The notes under the pieces were generated by a model, which had not been told where the DNA came from, made no database searches, and saw only the letters and a list, made by a program, of their open reading frames with translations. This document shows, in pieces, positions 11,761-25,688 of a DNA stretch of 64,000 nucleotides. Origin of the DNA: Syngnathus acus (lineage: Eukaryota > Chordata > Actinopteri > Syngnathiformes > Syngnathidae); NCBI RefSeq assembly GCF_901709675.1, contig NC_051096.1:4305001-4369000 (forward strand), in the 5' to 3' direction. Within the stretch, counting starts at the first letter, position 1. Each line of letters opens with the position of its first letter. A program made the position numbers and the translations under genes.

Positions 11761-14700
11761 TCTAAGTTTGTTTATAATGATTGCTATTAATAACAAGTTG
11801 ATCCATTTTTACTGTATTTGTCTCATTCATTTTGGCCCATTTGATGTCAAATGAACCGTGAGTGTCATTCCGAATAACACACTAATTCAATGTAAACTAA
11901 ATTGTGACAGATTTGTTTCAAATGAGGCATGAATAGAATATGATAAATAAAACCAATGTAATAGTTTAATCCAAAACTGAAATTTATAAACAGTGAGAGT
12001 CTACATTAAATTTCAGCTCCAAAGTAAATTTGATTTTATACGAGCATTTTTACGATCTCTTATATTTTTCATGGTGATGACAACGGTGAAGCTTGCCGAG
12101 ATGAATTGGATTCATTACGAAAATATAAACTACGTGGCACTTTTCCCGTATATTTATATTATTCCAGGATACGACACTGAGCATATATTTACGATGACAT
12201 TTTGCAAAAATTGTCTCTTTAATCACAGAAAAAAAAACAATTGGCTGTATTTGTAATCTCATTTTAGTTCCTCGCTAGCAATGATTGAATCTAACAATCA
12301 TAACTAACTTAACAGTCGTTCGGTAATTTACAATTCTGGCCCTGTGTTGCCTGGTGAATCACAAGCAACACAGTGTTGAATTTGACAAAAAGCCAGAAGC
12401 ACAGACAATTGTTCTCATTAATTTTAAATGACTGACTAAATCCAAGATGGTTTCCTGCAAAACCGCAGTGTTTTCCGCAGTGTTTTCCAATTAGCTAATC
12501 GACTTTAGGTGGTAAGCAACAAGGAAGGCCGTTCATATTCAATTAATTGTTTACGCATAGAAATCGAGTACCGCTTGGCTCTAACCAGCCGAGGCACAAC
12601 TCGACTGCTGAGCAAGAAAGAACACAGAATTATTGAAATAATCCATCGCAAAATAAAAACCAAGCCATTGAATGAATCTGTAATAAATACCAAATGCAAA
12701 ATCTGCTTGAACCATCCAACTAATATCGCAACCAGTGAGCGAATACTTGAAGATTTGCAAGCATACTTGTACTGCCAAAACTTTCACCTACTAACTAATT
12801 CATGTACGTTCTCTATTAATGCTCGGATAACTTCCGTGGGCGTCTGAGGAAGAGTGAGCGAGAATCTTTCTTCGTCCCAGTGCAGATGGTATAGCTGGTC
12901 TAAAAAAAAGTGTTGTTAGTGTTGCAGGGGAGCAATGGCCGCAGCAAGTGGACAATCACCGCACTGAGAGATAATTTCACACTCGCTGCTCTGATAAGTG
13001 TCTGGACTGCTGCTGGAAGCAAAACTGGCAGAGTGGCCCTGCAAAGAAATCTTCGCACTCCAAGCCCCAATAGAATTAAGAAAACTGTGCAAGCAGTAAA
13101 GCCAGCGTGCAGTTGGTGTCATTAATAAAACTTTTTTTTTTTTTTTTTTTTTTTATCAGTCATTCCCATCAAAAATCACCTCTCACTCGTGGTATAATTG
13201 AATTTCCAGGCACCACGCTCGACCTTGAGATTTTAATTATTTTTCTTTCAACAGCAAACAAATTGTACATGGACAGAACATTTTTGTTAGAACACTGATA
13301 TTATTTTGCATTAAAAAATGTGTTTCAGGGCTGAAAATGTGAAAAGCACTTTCTACTTGACAAATCAGAGGTCAGGCTACATCCGCATTGAAATTTGAGA
13401 ACATAATGTACCGCAAAAATATAAACACACTCAAGTATGAGCTCACACAGCAGGCAGCAAACCAAATGTACAACTTGCAATTACTGCATTCCGCATAATG
13501 TTTTCAGCCTTTAACCACCAACTGCCCCAATATCTAAGACAATATCTTTCCTGGTTTCTCCTCTTTGCTTTGCAATATCGGTCTTCGCATGAGGTAAACC
13601 GTGTCATTAAAAAGCAATCAATGAATATTTCCAGCATACGTGCAATCCAAACAGGCACAATGGAGCCAACTTTAAAGGTGTAAAGACTTCCTTTGACTGG
13701 CAGGAATAAAAATACACGAATTACCATAAGAATAAAAAAAAACTAACCAGTGACAGTTGTTAATCGCTAAAGTAAAACATGTTGACAGGTCGTTCCCTTA
13801 ATCCATAAATGTGTTTTACAAGATAGCGTGGCGTTATTACTAAGCCTCAAAGTTATTACGCAATCACATATTTTGTATATCTTTTTAGGACAATGTTGCT
13901 ATTAAGGCGAGTGAGTGGCACACGTTAGTTAACTTCCACGTAATGCACTGCAGATGTTAGCCATTAGCTTCGTAATGATGATAACCTTCACTCTCGCTTT
14001 CATTCCTGCTCACACATTAGAGGAGGTTCTGGTAGCATCAAGTGCTTGGTACATCAGGCTTTGGCTAAAATTAGTCTTAATAACCACCTCGGAGTAGGTG
14101 ATGGATACGGTACGTGCTACCTAGTAATCATCTGGCTTTTTTTTTTCAAACCTAATTGTAGCATGAGGTATATATAGGTACATATGTGCTACTTGTGTAT
14201 CGATTTAAAGCGAACATGTCGATTTTTGGATTTGCCATAGGAGCTGATGTCTTTTTTTTGTGTTAACTATCAAGACTCTTCTTTGAGGCCTGCGTCTTGT
14301 GCATCAAAGTGATTGGAATGGAGTTTTAATTGCTAAATGCAGATATATTTTCTATTAATAAGGCTTTGGATTGCGGGATTATAAAATTTCTGCCGAATTC
14401 AAACACTCAAGAACTCAACATGCTACTTTTGTAGGACTGAAGTTACAGCAGTGGGGAGGGTGTCGGATTTTCATTCCTCTTGTGCCACACGTTTAACATG
14501 TACATAATCCTTTTGAAGAAATATTTATGCATCATATCTCAATAAGTAGAGTACAAAGGGTTTCTTTGATTCGCAAAAACAAGGCATGTTCCCAAGATGA
14601 GATGTTTTATTTTGTTCCCACTCCTGTTTTCCATTTTTTTCTCATCATCATTATCATTATTATTATTATTCCTATTTTATTATCATTATTATTATTTATT

Positions 14701-15544
14701 AGATAATTATATATGCTTCTACTGTAAAAAAAGAAAGCGAGTAATTTTATGGCGTGTTAATCAAATTTGCAAACATATATTTGGGTCTCGGCGGCTTTCA
14801 ACTCTCGGGTACGCAGTAAACAAGTGTTGCAGTCGGAACCAGCGGAAAGGAAATAAGCCGTGTTGAGCTTTGAAAAGCACACGGTGGGGTCTACAGACTA
14901 ACTGCAAACGCACATTTTTCCCCTCTGGTGCCAAAACAAAACAATAAAAACGGAAAAATTCAACTGCTGGAATACATTTGCTTCATTTAAAATTGCATGT
15001 CTTTTAACCGCATCACTCTAGTGGTTGGCATTTCACCCATTCAACTGTAGTCAAACACGATAGTCTCATCATAAACCTTTCCTGGCACTTTTGTCAGGAC
15101 ACATTAAGATGCTAAAGATAATCATCCGCAAGCTCTACCAAAAAAAAAAAACTCCAGTGTTAAGAAAACAGTCAACAGACCAAGCACGCTTCTGCCTGCA
15201 AACTTAGCACAAGAGCAAATCTAAGGGGAGTGCTCAAGAGACAATTGTGAACACTGATGAGTTACGCAATCAAAGCAGTCAAGGGAATGCTCATTATTGC
15301 ATTTTTTGGAGCTTTGTTTGTTTGGCTCATTTTTGGGTCTGTTTCTCTCTGTGGAATACGGTTATCCTGTTCGAGAGCTCCTCGTGGCTTGCTGATATTG
15401 CAATTCCCTCTATTTGATGTGAGGTGCCTCTCCACAGTGCCAAGACAGTCACGGCAGGATATCAAAGAGGGCTCAGATGTGTGTGTGTGGGGGGGGGGGC
15501 TTAGGTTGAGATGGTTGTGATGAAACGTGAAGATGAATTTGATC
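11761..15544. other. gene-free stretch with simple repeats
   Basis: No exon is supported. Visible items are a small direct duplication of 'ccgcagtgtttt' at about 12465-12488, a T-homopolymer at 13131-13154, and an (ATT)n-rich tract at about 14640-14701. Confidence 0.45.
14640..14701 (+). repeat. (ATT)n-rich microsatellite
   Basis: Runs of 'att/atc' trinucleotides broken by single changes. It explains the leucine- and tyrosine-rich open frame across it. Confidence 0.7.
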
Positions 15545-15886
15545 GTATATATCACAGGTGTCAAACCCAAGGCCCGGGGGGCCAGATACGGCCCGCCACA
15601 TCATTTTATGTGGCCCGCGAAGACAAATTGTGCATCAAATTCGTGTCATTACGAGAATTGCAAATTGTCTTCACTTTTAATAATATCTGGGTTTTTTTTT
15701 TTAATTTGACCAGTTTTTACTGACTTGAAAACGAGTTATTTGTCAGTTTGTTTTGTAGCTTTTACTGTATATAATATGAGGTGCTCATACATTTATTTGG
15801 GTTGACAGTCATAATGGTCCTCCGAAAGAAGCTATGACTACAATGCGGCCCGCGAAAAAAATGAGTTTGACACCCCTAGTATATAT
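15545..15886 (+). mobile_element. hAT-type MITE, copy 1, perfect 8-bp TSD
   Basis: The body is 15553-15878. It starts cacaggtgtcaaac and ends gtttgacacccct(a), which form inverted repeats of the fish 'GGTGTCAAAC' family. It is bracketed by a perfect 8-bp direct repeat GTATATAT at 15545-15552 and 15879-15886. An 8-bp duplication and this terminal sequence are diagnostic of hAT insertion. The interior is GC-rich at both ends ('ggcccgccacatcatttta') and has no transposase. Orientation is given arbitrarily as the reading shown. Confidence 0.9.
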
Positions 15887-16577
15887 CCTTATTTACTTTT
15901 AACAGCTACAGGATCAAATATTAATATGGTCAGTAAAAAAAAAAGAAAAAAAAAATTGGCATTTGTTACAGTAAAGCGGGCATTGTCTGTATCATATTAA
16001 GTTTCTCTCACGGATTAATTTGTCGTTTTTCACTCAAGTATGTTAAGATAAAATCCTGCCAGTCTTTATACACCCTGGTGTATGCATGTGTTACTGTGAT
16101 CATACTGACCTAGAAAATCACAGTGAGATCGGGGAGTCTCCATGCAGGGAAGGGAGGGGGGGGAGAATCTGAGCTTCACTGAGCCAGCCTGCAGTCTCAC
16201 GCCGTCAAGAGCATTGTGCCGGGCAGACCGAAGTGGAGCCTGTGAAACCGTAGGGAGGATCGGCATCAATCAAAAGTTCACCAGACCTTCGGGGAATTTT
16301 ATTTTGGAATAATTTGGAAACAGCTCGCGTCACACTTGTGTTCCGCATCAAGGACAGTTGCTTCTGAGCACCAAATGAAGCACAATCCAAAATTGGCTTT
16401 CACTTTGATACAACAACAAAAATGCTCTGTTCAAGCTGTTTCCAGAAGTCTTTGTGGATTTCGGGTGTAGTAGATCAAGTGAGACAAAGCATCACTTATT
16501 TCTAGCTTTTAGCATAATTTAAAATAAGTGTTTCTTTATCATCTGTTATCTGCCAAGCACTGGTGGCACCTGCGAAC

Positions 16578-16892
16578 ATCTAAGTCACAGGTGTCAAACT
16601 CAAGGCCCGGGAGCCAGATACGGCCCGCCACATCATTTTTATGTGGCCCGCGAAGACAAATTGTGCATCAAGTTCCTGTGTCATTACTAGAATTGCAAAT
16701 AGTCTTCATTTTTAATAATATCTTTTTTTTTTTTTAATATGTTACCAGTTTTTACTCGTCTGATTTGAAAACGAGTTACTTGTCAGTTTGTTTTGTAGCT
16801 TTTACTGGATATAATATGAGGTGCCCTCCGAAAGAAGCTATGACTACAATGCGGCCCGTGAAAAAAAGGAGTTTGACACCCCTGATCTAAGT
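16578..16892 (+). mobile_element. hAT-type MITE, copy 2, perfect 8-bp TSD
   Basis: The body is 16586-16884, same family and same orientation as the copy about 1 kb upstream. It is flanked by perfect 8-bp repeats ATCTAAGT (16578-16585 and 16885-16892). Relative to copy 1 it lacks an internal stretch before 'gtgccctccgaaagaagc' and so is slightly shorter. Confidence 0.9.
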
Positions 16893-19800
16893 GGTCCAAT
16901 TGTTGAAACAGTGTCAGTGTGATGACACGTCGCATGAAGACATTTCATTTCAGATGAATGAATGAATAACTCCTTTATAGATTGCATGCGGTAGTAGTCA
17001 CGCTGACACCGCCGCTCAGTTTGACATGCAGTATGGTGGAAAATGAGGAATCAAGGGATCACATCTGTGATGTATCATGGCAACAGAGACAGACGGTGAG
17101 AAGGGCTGTCATTCCAAGGCACACAATAAATTAGTCACAAACATTAAGCAGCATCCATTAAGCTAGGTAGAAATATATTACAGTGGAAAATTAGATTTTT
17201 TTTTTTTTTAAAAAGTCAAGAGGGTTGGGAAAAAAAAAAAATGCATTATCCATAGACATGCCCCCACCCTTGTTTTATAGCAAAGCAGAGCTCAGGTGGG
17301 GTTTTGTGTTTGAAGGATCATTCAAACAGACATGGCAATCACAGCGAACGTCAACATCCAACCTGACGTCTCCCGGACTCATCCACTTGTAATAATGTCA
17401 AGTGCTTTTGCGTGTTTGGACCGCGTAGAGAATGACAGTAAATCTAGACGAGATGTGCATCTGAAGACACGGACATAGAGATATTTATTTTTGGGTCAAG
17501 AAGCTTTAAAAAAAATATTTGTGAACGTGTCATGTGATGTTTTCAACTCATCTCTGACAGGAGATTACATTAAATAGCCAATGTCAAATATTAACCAGCC
17601 TTGCTATATCTTGGCTCGACTCGGATCAAACTGGCCACCCGACACAAGCTTTATCCATTTGATCCATTTCATCTCCTCTTCACAAACAGGCTTGGCATTC
17701 TGCTAATGTTTGCTATGAGGGGGTGAGTTGACATATTTACAATCCAACTCAGCTACGCCAAGCCAACAGAAATTGGAGACAACAAAAACCCAATATACAC
17801 AAAAAACAGATTGGAAACTCAAAAGTTGAACATAATTATTTTTGGGTGGACTGATTTGACTTTTTTTTTTTTTTTAAACAATAGAATGTTCCAAACAAAA
17901 ATTTAGCTACTTTGTTTGTTGTTAATTTGGCCCATGATGGTGGTTAGAAATAAAACAGTTATGCTAGCTATTCATCTTTAATGCAGTCAAAGTCCATGCC
18001 ACAAAACATTCACATGCAAACTTCCATTTACGGGTTTTGTTGTATTTAATTGTCTGGAGGATCTGTAACCTTTGCATACTTGCACTGGGGATGTGACATA
18101 AATGCCTACTAAATATGCTGAAGGCATTAATTACTTACAGAAATCTCCACACTTGGGTTCACGTCGTGCTCAAGTGGCTCGAGATTCAGAGAAGATTGTG
18201 CCTGTTGAAGTAGAAGAGGAAAAAAAAGCTGAAGATTACATTGTCGCTGTGAGATTTCTTTTTTTTTTTAATTGTGTGGCTCCAATTGTAAATGTCACAA
18301 AATACTGTCCTTTTGAAGATATAAAATAAAATGTATGCTACCAAGGAAAATTATTTAAAATTTACCTAACGAGTTAATTTCTTGGCTTTACCAATATGTA
18401 ATGTTAAGCAAAAGGAATTATTGAGGTCTAAAATGCCAGAAACAAAAATCTTTAGCTTGGTCTCAGGGCTGACTTGGCAACAGTCTCAAGAATTTCTACC
18501 CTATCACCTAAGAAAATTCCTTTGAACAGGAGCTTCTCCAATGTGGCACATATACTTAATTCCCAGGCACTCCGGGAAGCATCACACTATCGCCAAGGTG
18601 TCCTCCATCCTCAGCCTGGGGCAATTTATAGCAAGACAACCTTAGCCGAATTGGAGCACTTACAGCTCAAGTGTCAGCCGTGGCTAACAGCTGCACACGC
18701 AGTTAGCCAAGGTAAGCAAATTATGTCCAAGAAGCACCAGATGTGACACTAATGGAACTACAAAACATTAGTTGTGTAGGGCACGCGTGCAACACAAGCA
18801 AAAATAATGCGAGGAGGACCGCAGCGAAGAAAGAGCAAAAGAGCCACACGCCCCCGAGGTCGTAAAAAGTATGTGGCAGAATGATAAATGATCACAATGA
18901 AAGCAGAAATGGTTAAACGACAAGATAATGAAGATGAGTGACGTCGAAAGCGCTTGGAAAAAGTTAAAGAACGTGAAAGTCAAAGCACAAAAGTGTCAAA
19001 TGTAATGAAAGTGACAATGGAAGGGTGGGGGGGGGTCTATCGAAAAGGGAGTGGGAGATGTAATGTCCGTCGTCTGGGCTGCAATGAGCCTGCAGCGGGG
19101 CCGCCCGGTATCCCTGACAGAGTCTTATCTCATCTTCACCCTAGAATAAAACCTATTTTCCAACCCCAAGACAATAAAGCACAAGGTTAAAGGATCCCCC
19201 CATTTACGACAGACTATTTGGAGAACGGCTTGGACTTAAAAATGCATAACACCATCCTGGTAGGTGGGCACCTCTGCTTAGCTTGCTTTATTTTAGCTTG
19301 TAGAGCTGAGACGTGGTCAGGGACAGGCCGGGCAGCGTTCAGGAGTGGTCGGATGGAGTCAGAACAAGTAACAGACGACGACGAACCGAGCAGAAGTGAC
19401 GGGTTTGCACGGTAAGAGAGTTAACGAGCCCAGAGTAGGTGTGGTGATGAACCGAGCAATCGCCGCTAATTACAGAATAACAGGACGGGAGAGGCAGGAG
19501 CAGAGAGAACAAACTGTCCAAAGTGCTGCTCACTGCCAGGCTGGGCTGAAACCAATGTGAGATAGAGCACAACGCTGTCCATGGTGCTGATGCCGCAATT
19601 TAGCTGCATTTGAATCCACTTTAGAATAATGGGTGGGTGGTATGGAGGGTCTCTCAACCCAAAGGCTGCGGGTTTGATCCTGAGCACGTAAGTTGACGTT
19701 AGAAACATGCAATAAAAGTGACAGCCCATTTCGAATATATTATACTATCCATGTCCGGGCTTCTCACTGTAGCTTTGAGCTCTTTCTTTCAACATGCAAC

Positions 19801-22800
19801 ATTCTGTCACGAATGATTTTCATCTCACATTTTGTTCCTAAAGTAGCCAGAAGCTGCTTTGAGATAAAAGGCTGGAAAAAAAAAAAAAAAAACTCACACT
19901 ATTCACTGACCATTAGGTACCACCAAAACAACTAGGCAAGGACATTGTTTGTTTGTTTTTAGCTAATGTTACAACCACCACAACACCAACAACTGATAAA
20001 ATATCAGAATTTCTGGGGGAAAAAAAAAAATCACAACTATTCACCCAAGCACAGAAAACAGTACTTTTTATTATTACCGCACTTGTTTCACATTCGCCCT
20101 AGCTCATATTTAAGTATCATCTACAGACGTGTTCAGCGACCTCAACCCGCCCGGCGCAGACGATCGATATGAACTTTGCTGATATACTTGATAAAGGGCC
20201 TCCAGTTTGTGCAATAAATCTGATGCTAGGCCAAGATAGGAGCTCTCTCGGTCATTAACTGTAGAATTTGACAAACATCTCGCCGTCCCGGAAGAGTACA
20301 GTGAACTGAAACTAGCAAAATACTTAAAACTACCTTGTTAAGAGAAAAACCCGAACCGGATCTTGAATGTAAGAAGACAGTCATGTTTAGGATCTAAAGT
20401 CGTTTTCTCTGTGATTTCGAGTTGGTTGAAAGCTTCAATCTCTCGTTATTCGCTCCAGCAATATTCTTTTACGGACACTTTAGTGCACATATGGTGACTT
20501 GCTGAGTCATTTTGAGGCAAACACAATCACAGCTGGGTTATAAAAGATGACTGCAAAATGGGGGACTAAAAAGATACAAGGAAGCAGGCAACTGAGTTTT
20601 ATAGGTTCGGAATTTTCGCACAGGCTTAGTGGAAAAAAAAAAAAAACAGTTTGCAACCAACCAAAATAAACTGAAATTAAAAATAAAATTGTTCCCTTTT
20701 GTCAAATTACATCTGCGTTAAGATCGAGGAGCGCAGCGTGAGACCGGGCATTTATAACTGCTGTCGAAAAGCTGACATTATTTGTCAAAATCCATTTATG
20801 TCACGTTAGCAGCCAAAAAAAAAGTTTGTTGATAAGCCTCATATTCAAATAGGTGAATATTTCAAGCTTCAAGCCTTTCTGAGCTTTTCCATGGACACAC
20901 AAAGCAGAACCGTAGAGGCTGTAAATTTGTTTTCATGTGGCTTACATGAGAAGAAAAAAAAAAAAAGTAAATATTTTGAACACAAAACAGGAGTCCGGTG
21001 AGGTTTAAACTTGGCATGGCTGAATGGAACATGTTCCAAATAGCAAAGTAATTATTCACAAAAATGTCCTCCCTTGCTGAGTAACAAGCCACTAAAGCAT
21101 TATCCATCACATAGCTCCAATTAAAGTCCCATTAAACCTATTTAGAGGATAACCTTAGTTTATTCTAACTTCTTTTTTCTTTTCTGAATAACAAAAAATG
21201 TTAAAATATCTCAGCTCTTTTTACATTTCTTTCTCCAGCAGTCTGCAGCGTCTCTTCGATTCATATTTTCTTCTACATCTATATGAACAGGTGAATTTGT
21301 AAACAAGGACAGAAATAGGTTTATATCACATTTATATTTCCATGGGGTTAGCGTCAGCAAAACACGCAGCAGTCACATAGCCTCATGAATATTAATGAAG
21401 TATGGTGGCGTAATCTTGCGGCGCACTGTTTTAACTTTAAAAAACAGTCAATTCTCTCTGCTAAGCTTTGGATATTATTATTTTTTTATATGAAATATAT
21501 TGTACTTGTTGCAAGGAAAAGTTCTTATAGTGCCTGATCTTTACTGCTTTTAATTCTCACTAAAGACAAATGCTATGATGCCTCATTCTTAATATTAGGC
21601 CAGGAAACCTTACAAGCTATTTTGATGAAGGGTGTTATTTTTAAAATGTATTTATAAGCGTATTTTCAAAAGAGAAAATGTAACTTTTCTTTCTTTTAAG
21701 TCATGACTGAGTCCATTGTTAACCAAAATGTATAAAAATATACGGATGGGTGCGAATAGATCTTGTGAATATATTCAAAGAGCTACCGAGTACGGTTTTT
21801 CATATTACAGATGATCCAGCTGCTTATGCAGAACATCCTTTATTTACTTATTTCTTTTTATGGTCTGGACATATCTTTTCCTTCTTGCGGTCGACAGTAT
21901 AATGGCCAAGAATGGAACATTAGCAGCTCCTAGAGGCAATAGATTGGAATAACTTTCTGCAGATGAATATTTCCATATAAAAAAAAAAAAATGCTGCAAT
22001 TACACAATAATGTGGTAAATCTTGCTTTGTGACTTCTCTAATAATTAGCCTAGACTTCTTTGCCATTTTAACCATCTCAAATGAAACCCTCGTTCCCATT
22101 TCTCTTTTATCATACAATAATGTTCTGTTTTATGAGTTTATCTCCCATTAACTTTGCATGTACTTTAAAATGTTTGATGTCATTCCCTTTTTTTGTGGAA
22201 CTTTTCCAAAGGGTGTGTCTGCGGTTCAACTGACACCGCAAAGAAACTAAAACAAAACAATGCAAGGAAGGTTGGCACGAATGACATTGACTCAGTTTAC
22301 ATGCAATTTGCATGCTTCGATTTACCTTCCGTCTCTGCGTGCAAATAAAGAATTATGAACAAACTAATAGTGTTCTTTTTAAAGTTTTACCAAATTTCAG
22401 TTTAAGTTCAACTCCTAATTTTATTATACGTGATAAAAGTCGTATGCCTTTGAGTAAAGATGTTATTACTTCCCAGGGCTAAACTGAACAACCTTAGTTT
22501 ACGATAAGAAACTGTGTTGTGTACTTTCCGCAGTGGCATTTACAGTCAAATGCATTTTTATTTCTTCACATTTCTTTTCCAGCGGTATTGTGCTAAAGAA
22601 AATTGATGTGTTAAAAAGCCTTACTACCGAAATAAAAATGGTATAATGTTGTCAAATGCAGCAAGTTAGAACAAAATAATTGCTCTAGTTATTTCCTCTG
22701 TTAAGTCTCATGATTGTATGGCATTTTGTTGCTGGGCCTAAATGTCATACGATTCAATAAATCAGTCCCATAATAGCCCACAAAGCAGCACATTATTTTT

Positions 22801-23059
22801 GTGAGTGATTTGTGATTGAACAATGCTTTGTGTCAAAACACAAAAATATTTTTTTTATTATTATGAAACCAAGTGTGTTACAAGTATGAAGTAAAAGTGA
22901 AAGGCAATGCTGTTTTTGTTCTTCCTAGTTTGTCACAAAATATATGCTTAAAAAAAAAAAGAAACTACATTTTCTCATTTACGCTTTCACCTTATCTATG
23001 TTAATCTCATGTACTAATTATACTGTATATACAAATACATACGACTAAAGAAAAGTTGA
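16893..23059. other. gene-free AT-rich stretch upstream of the connexin
   Basis: No coding exon recognised. The longest open frames (for example 18474-18746 and 19339-19729) show no domain, no splice partners and no family resemblance. Several A or T homopolymers are present (19875-19891, 20633-20646). Confidence 0.45.
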
Positions 23060-23165
23060 TTTAGAGGTTTAAGCTCCACCCATGACATCTTCAGGAAGCT
23101 CGAGTAGTTATTTATGTTGCCATCGTCAAGGACATTTCATTTGCAACGCTTCCCCTTCAACAAAG
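23060..23165 (+). other. candidate non-coding leader exon of the beta connexin
   Basis: A strong splice donor (caaag|gtaagt) lies at 23165/23166, and an equally convincing acceptor (ttttcggcactcag) ends at 24134 just before the connexin start codon. Connexin genes usually carry a 5' untranslated exon spliced to the coding exon close to the ATG, so this pair is a natural match. A TATA-like 'tatatac' lies at about 23026. The 5' limit is a guess; transcript data would be needed to fix it. Confidence 0.35.
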
Positions 23166-24181
23166 GTAAGTTGTCTGTCGACACTATCGTAATGCTACCA
23201 AAAATTTACAATGTCTCTCTATTGTGTGTTTAATCCGTTAAAATACTTTAAGCCATATTTAGAATAAACTGTTATGAACATATAAAGTTTAATATTCAGG
23301 TAATGCTCTTTTTTGTTCTCTCTTCATTAAACATAATAAATCCATTTTTTGTGGCAAAAAACTGCAATGGGGAGAATTCTAGTGAATATAAAAAAAATAT
23401 ATGTATTAAATAATAAAGGGGACGGTCTGTACATTTCATAGTTATTATTCAGACGTTTTGACCAAAACTATATTTTGTGGTTGCTTGTTTCTTAAAATAA
23501 TTCCCTTCACATCTTATATATAATAAACAAAAGCATACCATTCAGAAACCAAAAGTCTGGCAAAGCAGACCGCACCTTCGTATCGTTGTGTGTTGAGTTA
23601 CAGAGAGATACTGCCTTGGTGATGAATAGAAAGAAAAAAAAAAACTTGCTCGACCTGTATGGCAGGTCACTGAGCAATCAATGCGGCGTCATTTTATGTA
23701 ATAGTAGCTTTAAAAAATTTAAATGTGCCTACTGAGGTGTTTGTGCTGCAGAATGAATTTGTTTATGTATTGAAAAATCAAAAGTCTCACAGGATCAAAA
23801 GCCCCCAAATCAGCAGCATATACTCGAACATCATTTTTAAAACATATCACCCCATCACTATTTTTACTTTCTAATTCAGCCAAAGCAATTTTCGAAGTTG
23901 AATATATCACACGGAAGCAGAAAAGCAAATGCAAATTAAATGCAAATCCAGTGCAGTTCAATATAACAAAATTTGTTTAGCTCACGATTTACTCCTTCGA
24001 CATCAACATTGAAATGTGACTCGACTGAATCAGTTGAATAATCCAAATTAAAAAAATAAATAAAAAAAGACGGTCTTTATTTTAAAAAGGGTGGAAAAAG
24101 ATTTACTTAACCTACTTTCGTTTTCGGCACTCAGGTTCATCCCACGAGAACTTCATCACTTGACTCGTTGAGGTAGCGGCC

Positions 24182-25113
24182 ATGAACTGGTCTGCGTTGG
24201 AGAGCCTTCTGAGTGGGGTCAACAAATACTCCACAGCCTTCGGCCGCGTCTGGCTCTCCATGGTCTTCGTTTTCCGGGTGTTGGTGTTTGTAGTGGCGGC
24301 TCAGCGAGTGTGGGGGGACGAAAGCAAGGACTTCATTTGCAATACGGCCCAGCCCGGTTGCGCCAACGTTTGCTACGACGCCGTCTTCCCAATTTCTCAC
24401 ATCCGCTTGTGGGCCCTGCAGCTCATCTTTGTAACGTGTCCCTCATTGTTGGTGACGTGTCACGTCAAATATCGTGAAAAGAAAGACCTGGAGTACAGCA
24501 ACTCGCATAAGGGAGCTCATCGATATGCCAACCCTGGGAAGAAGCGTGGGGGTCTGTGGTGGACCTACTTGGTAAGGACGGGACGCTTTTAATGCTTAAG
24601 TCCTGATTTTAGTAATAAAGCAGATTTGTTCTTATTCCAAATTAGGTCAGCCTGATTTTTAAAGCGACCTTTGATGCCGGCTTCCTGTACATCCTCCATT
24701 ACATCTACGACGGCTTCGACATGCCCCGGGTCTCCAAGTGTTCTCTAGAGCCCTGCCCCAACACGGTGGACTGCTACATTTCCCGGCCTACTGAGAAAAA
24801 AATCTTCACCCTCTTCATGGTGGTCTCGTCTTCCATTTGCATTTTAATGTGCCTCAGCGAGATGGTGTACTTCATCAGCAAGCGCATCCTGAAACACAAT
24901 CGGAAGAAGAGGATGATGTTGGAAAGAGAGTTCGCCGACACTCATGAAATGACACAGCTCTCTGCGCCCAGGTCTGAGATGAGGTCCAGAACTTCCTTTC
25001 GACTGGATCCCACCGTCTCTATCCACAACCTCAATAACCTGACACCTGAGAATGAAGACAAAAAAACTAAAAATGATCCGACATTCGAGAACGGCAACCT
25101 CGGGCTTGTATAA
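24182..25113 (+). CDS. gap junction beta connexin (GJB3/GJB4-like), two coding exons
   Basis: Exons 24182-24571 and 24646-25113, 285 residues in total. It is a connexin subunit: six assemble into a hemichannel, and two hemichannels dock to form a gap-junction channel at the plasma membrane. The N-terminus [10 protein letters not shown], four membrane segments (about 20-40, 75-95, 131-150, 190-210) and both extracellular cysteine triplets are present: C53-X6-C60-X3-C64 and C162-X4-C167-X5-C173. The stretch 'GLWWTYL' before membrane segment 3 and 'RPTEKKIFT' after loop 2 are closest to mammalian GJB3/GJB4. The ATG has a good context (gcggccATGaa) and lies 47 bases after a splice acceptor. A 74-bp GT-AG intron (donor ttg|gtaagg, acceptor attag) interrupts the coding sequence after Leu130. 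Most connexins have a single coding exon, so this is noteworthy. The exact orthology (GJB3 or GJB4 group) is inferred. AATAAA signals at 26310 or 26411 could end the transcript. Confidence 0.92.
24572..24645 (+). other. coding-region intron of the beta connexin
   Basis: This 74-base insert begins GTAAGG and ends ATTAG. Translating through it brings an in-frame stop, whereas removing it restores a continuous connexin with correct spacing into membrane segment 3. That is direct evidence that it is spliced. Confidence 0.88.
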
Positions 25114-25688
25114 GGAGCTAAGAATCCCTCAGACTCTATTGACGGCAGCTGTTCCAAAGATACTCATCGATTCACAGATGACTTGTAAATTAACGGAATT
25201 TACTTTTTACCAAAGGCATCGTCTGTGCATGCACTTGAAGGACCCCCACTCCCACCACATCATGTTAAACCCAACGGACTGCCCTGCACCAGGTTTGAAT
25301 AGAAATTCACAAATTGTATTCCAAAACCAAATTTGCATGAAAGCATACAAGCGTGTCAAATATCGGGGAAAAAAAAAAATCGAGTAATCGAGTTAGGGCT
25401 TGCTTTTCATTCGTTATTGTTTAGGTGTGGCTATGAGGTCTCTACTTTGTATACAGTAAAGAAGTTCCAGAAAATTCTAGTTCTGGACATTTTTTATTTG
25501 GGGTACTAGGACTCGCCTCCTTTGTGTTGACCATCTTTGATAATGCAGTAAACAGCCCTAATGGGTAAATGGGCTTTCACTTGCGGCGCTTTCCCACCTT
25601 CAAAGCACTCAAAGCACTTTAAATCTGTCTTAGTTAGAAATGTATGATGCTCAAGGAAACTTCAGCATGGTCAAAAGGGCTCAGTAGT

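Noticed and set aside
12509-12847. 112-codon plus-strand open frame
   Set aside because: No recognisable domain, and the opposite strand is equally open in part; there is no promoter or splice evidence.
15511-15723. Open frames over the hAT MITE
   Set aside because: They cross the element boundary and end in a homopolymer; they are not coding.
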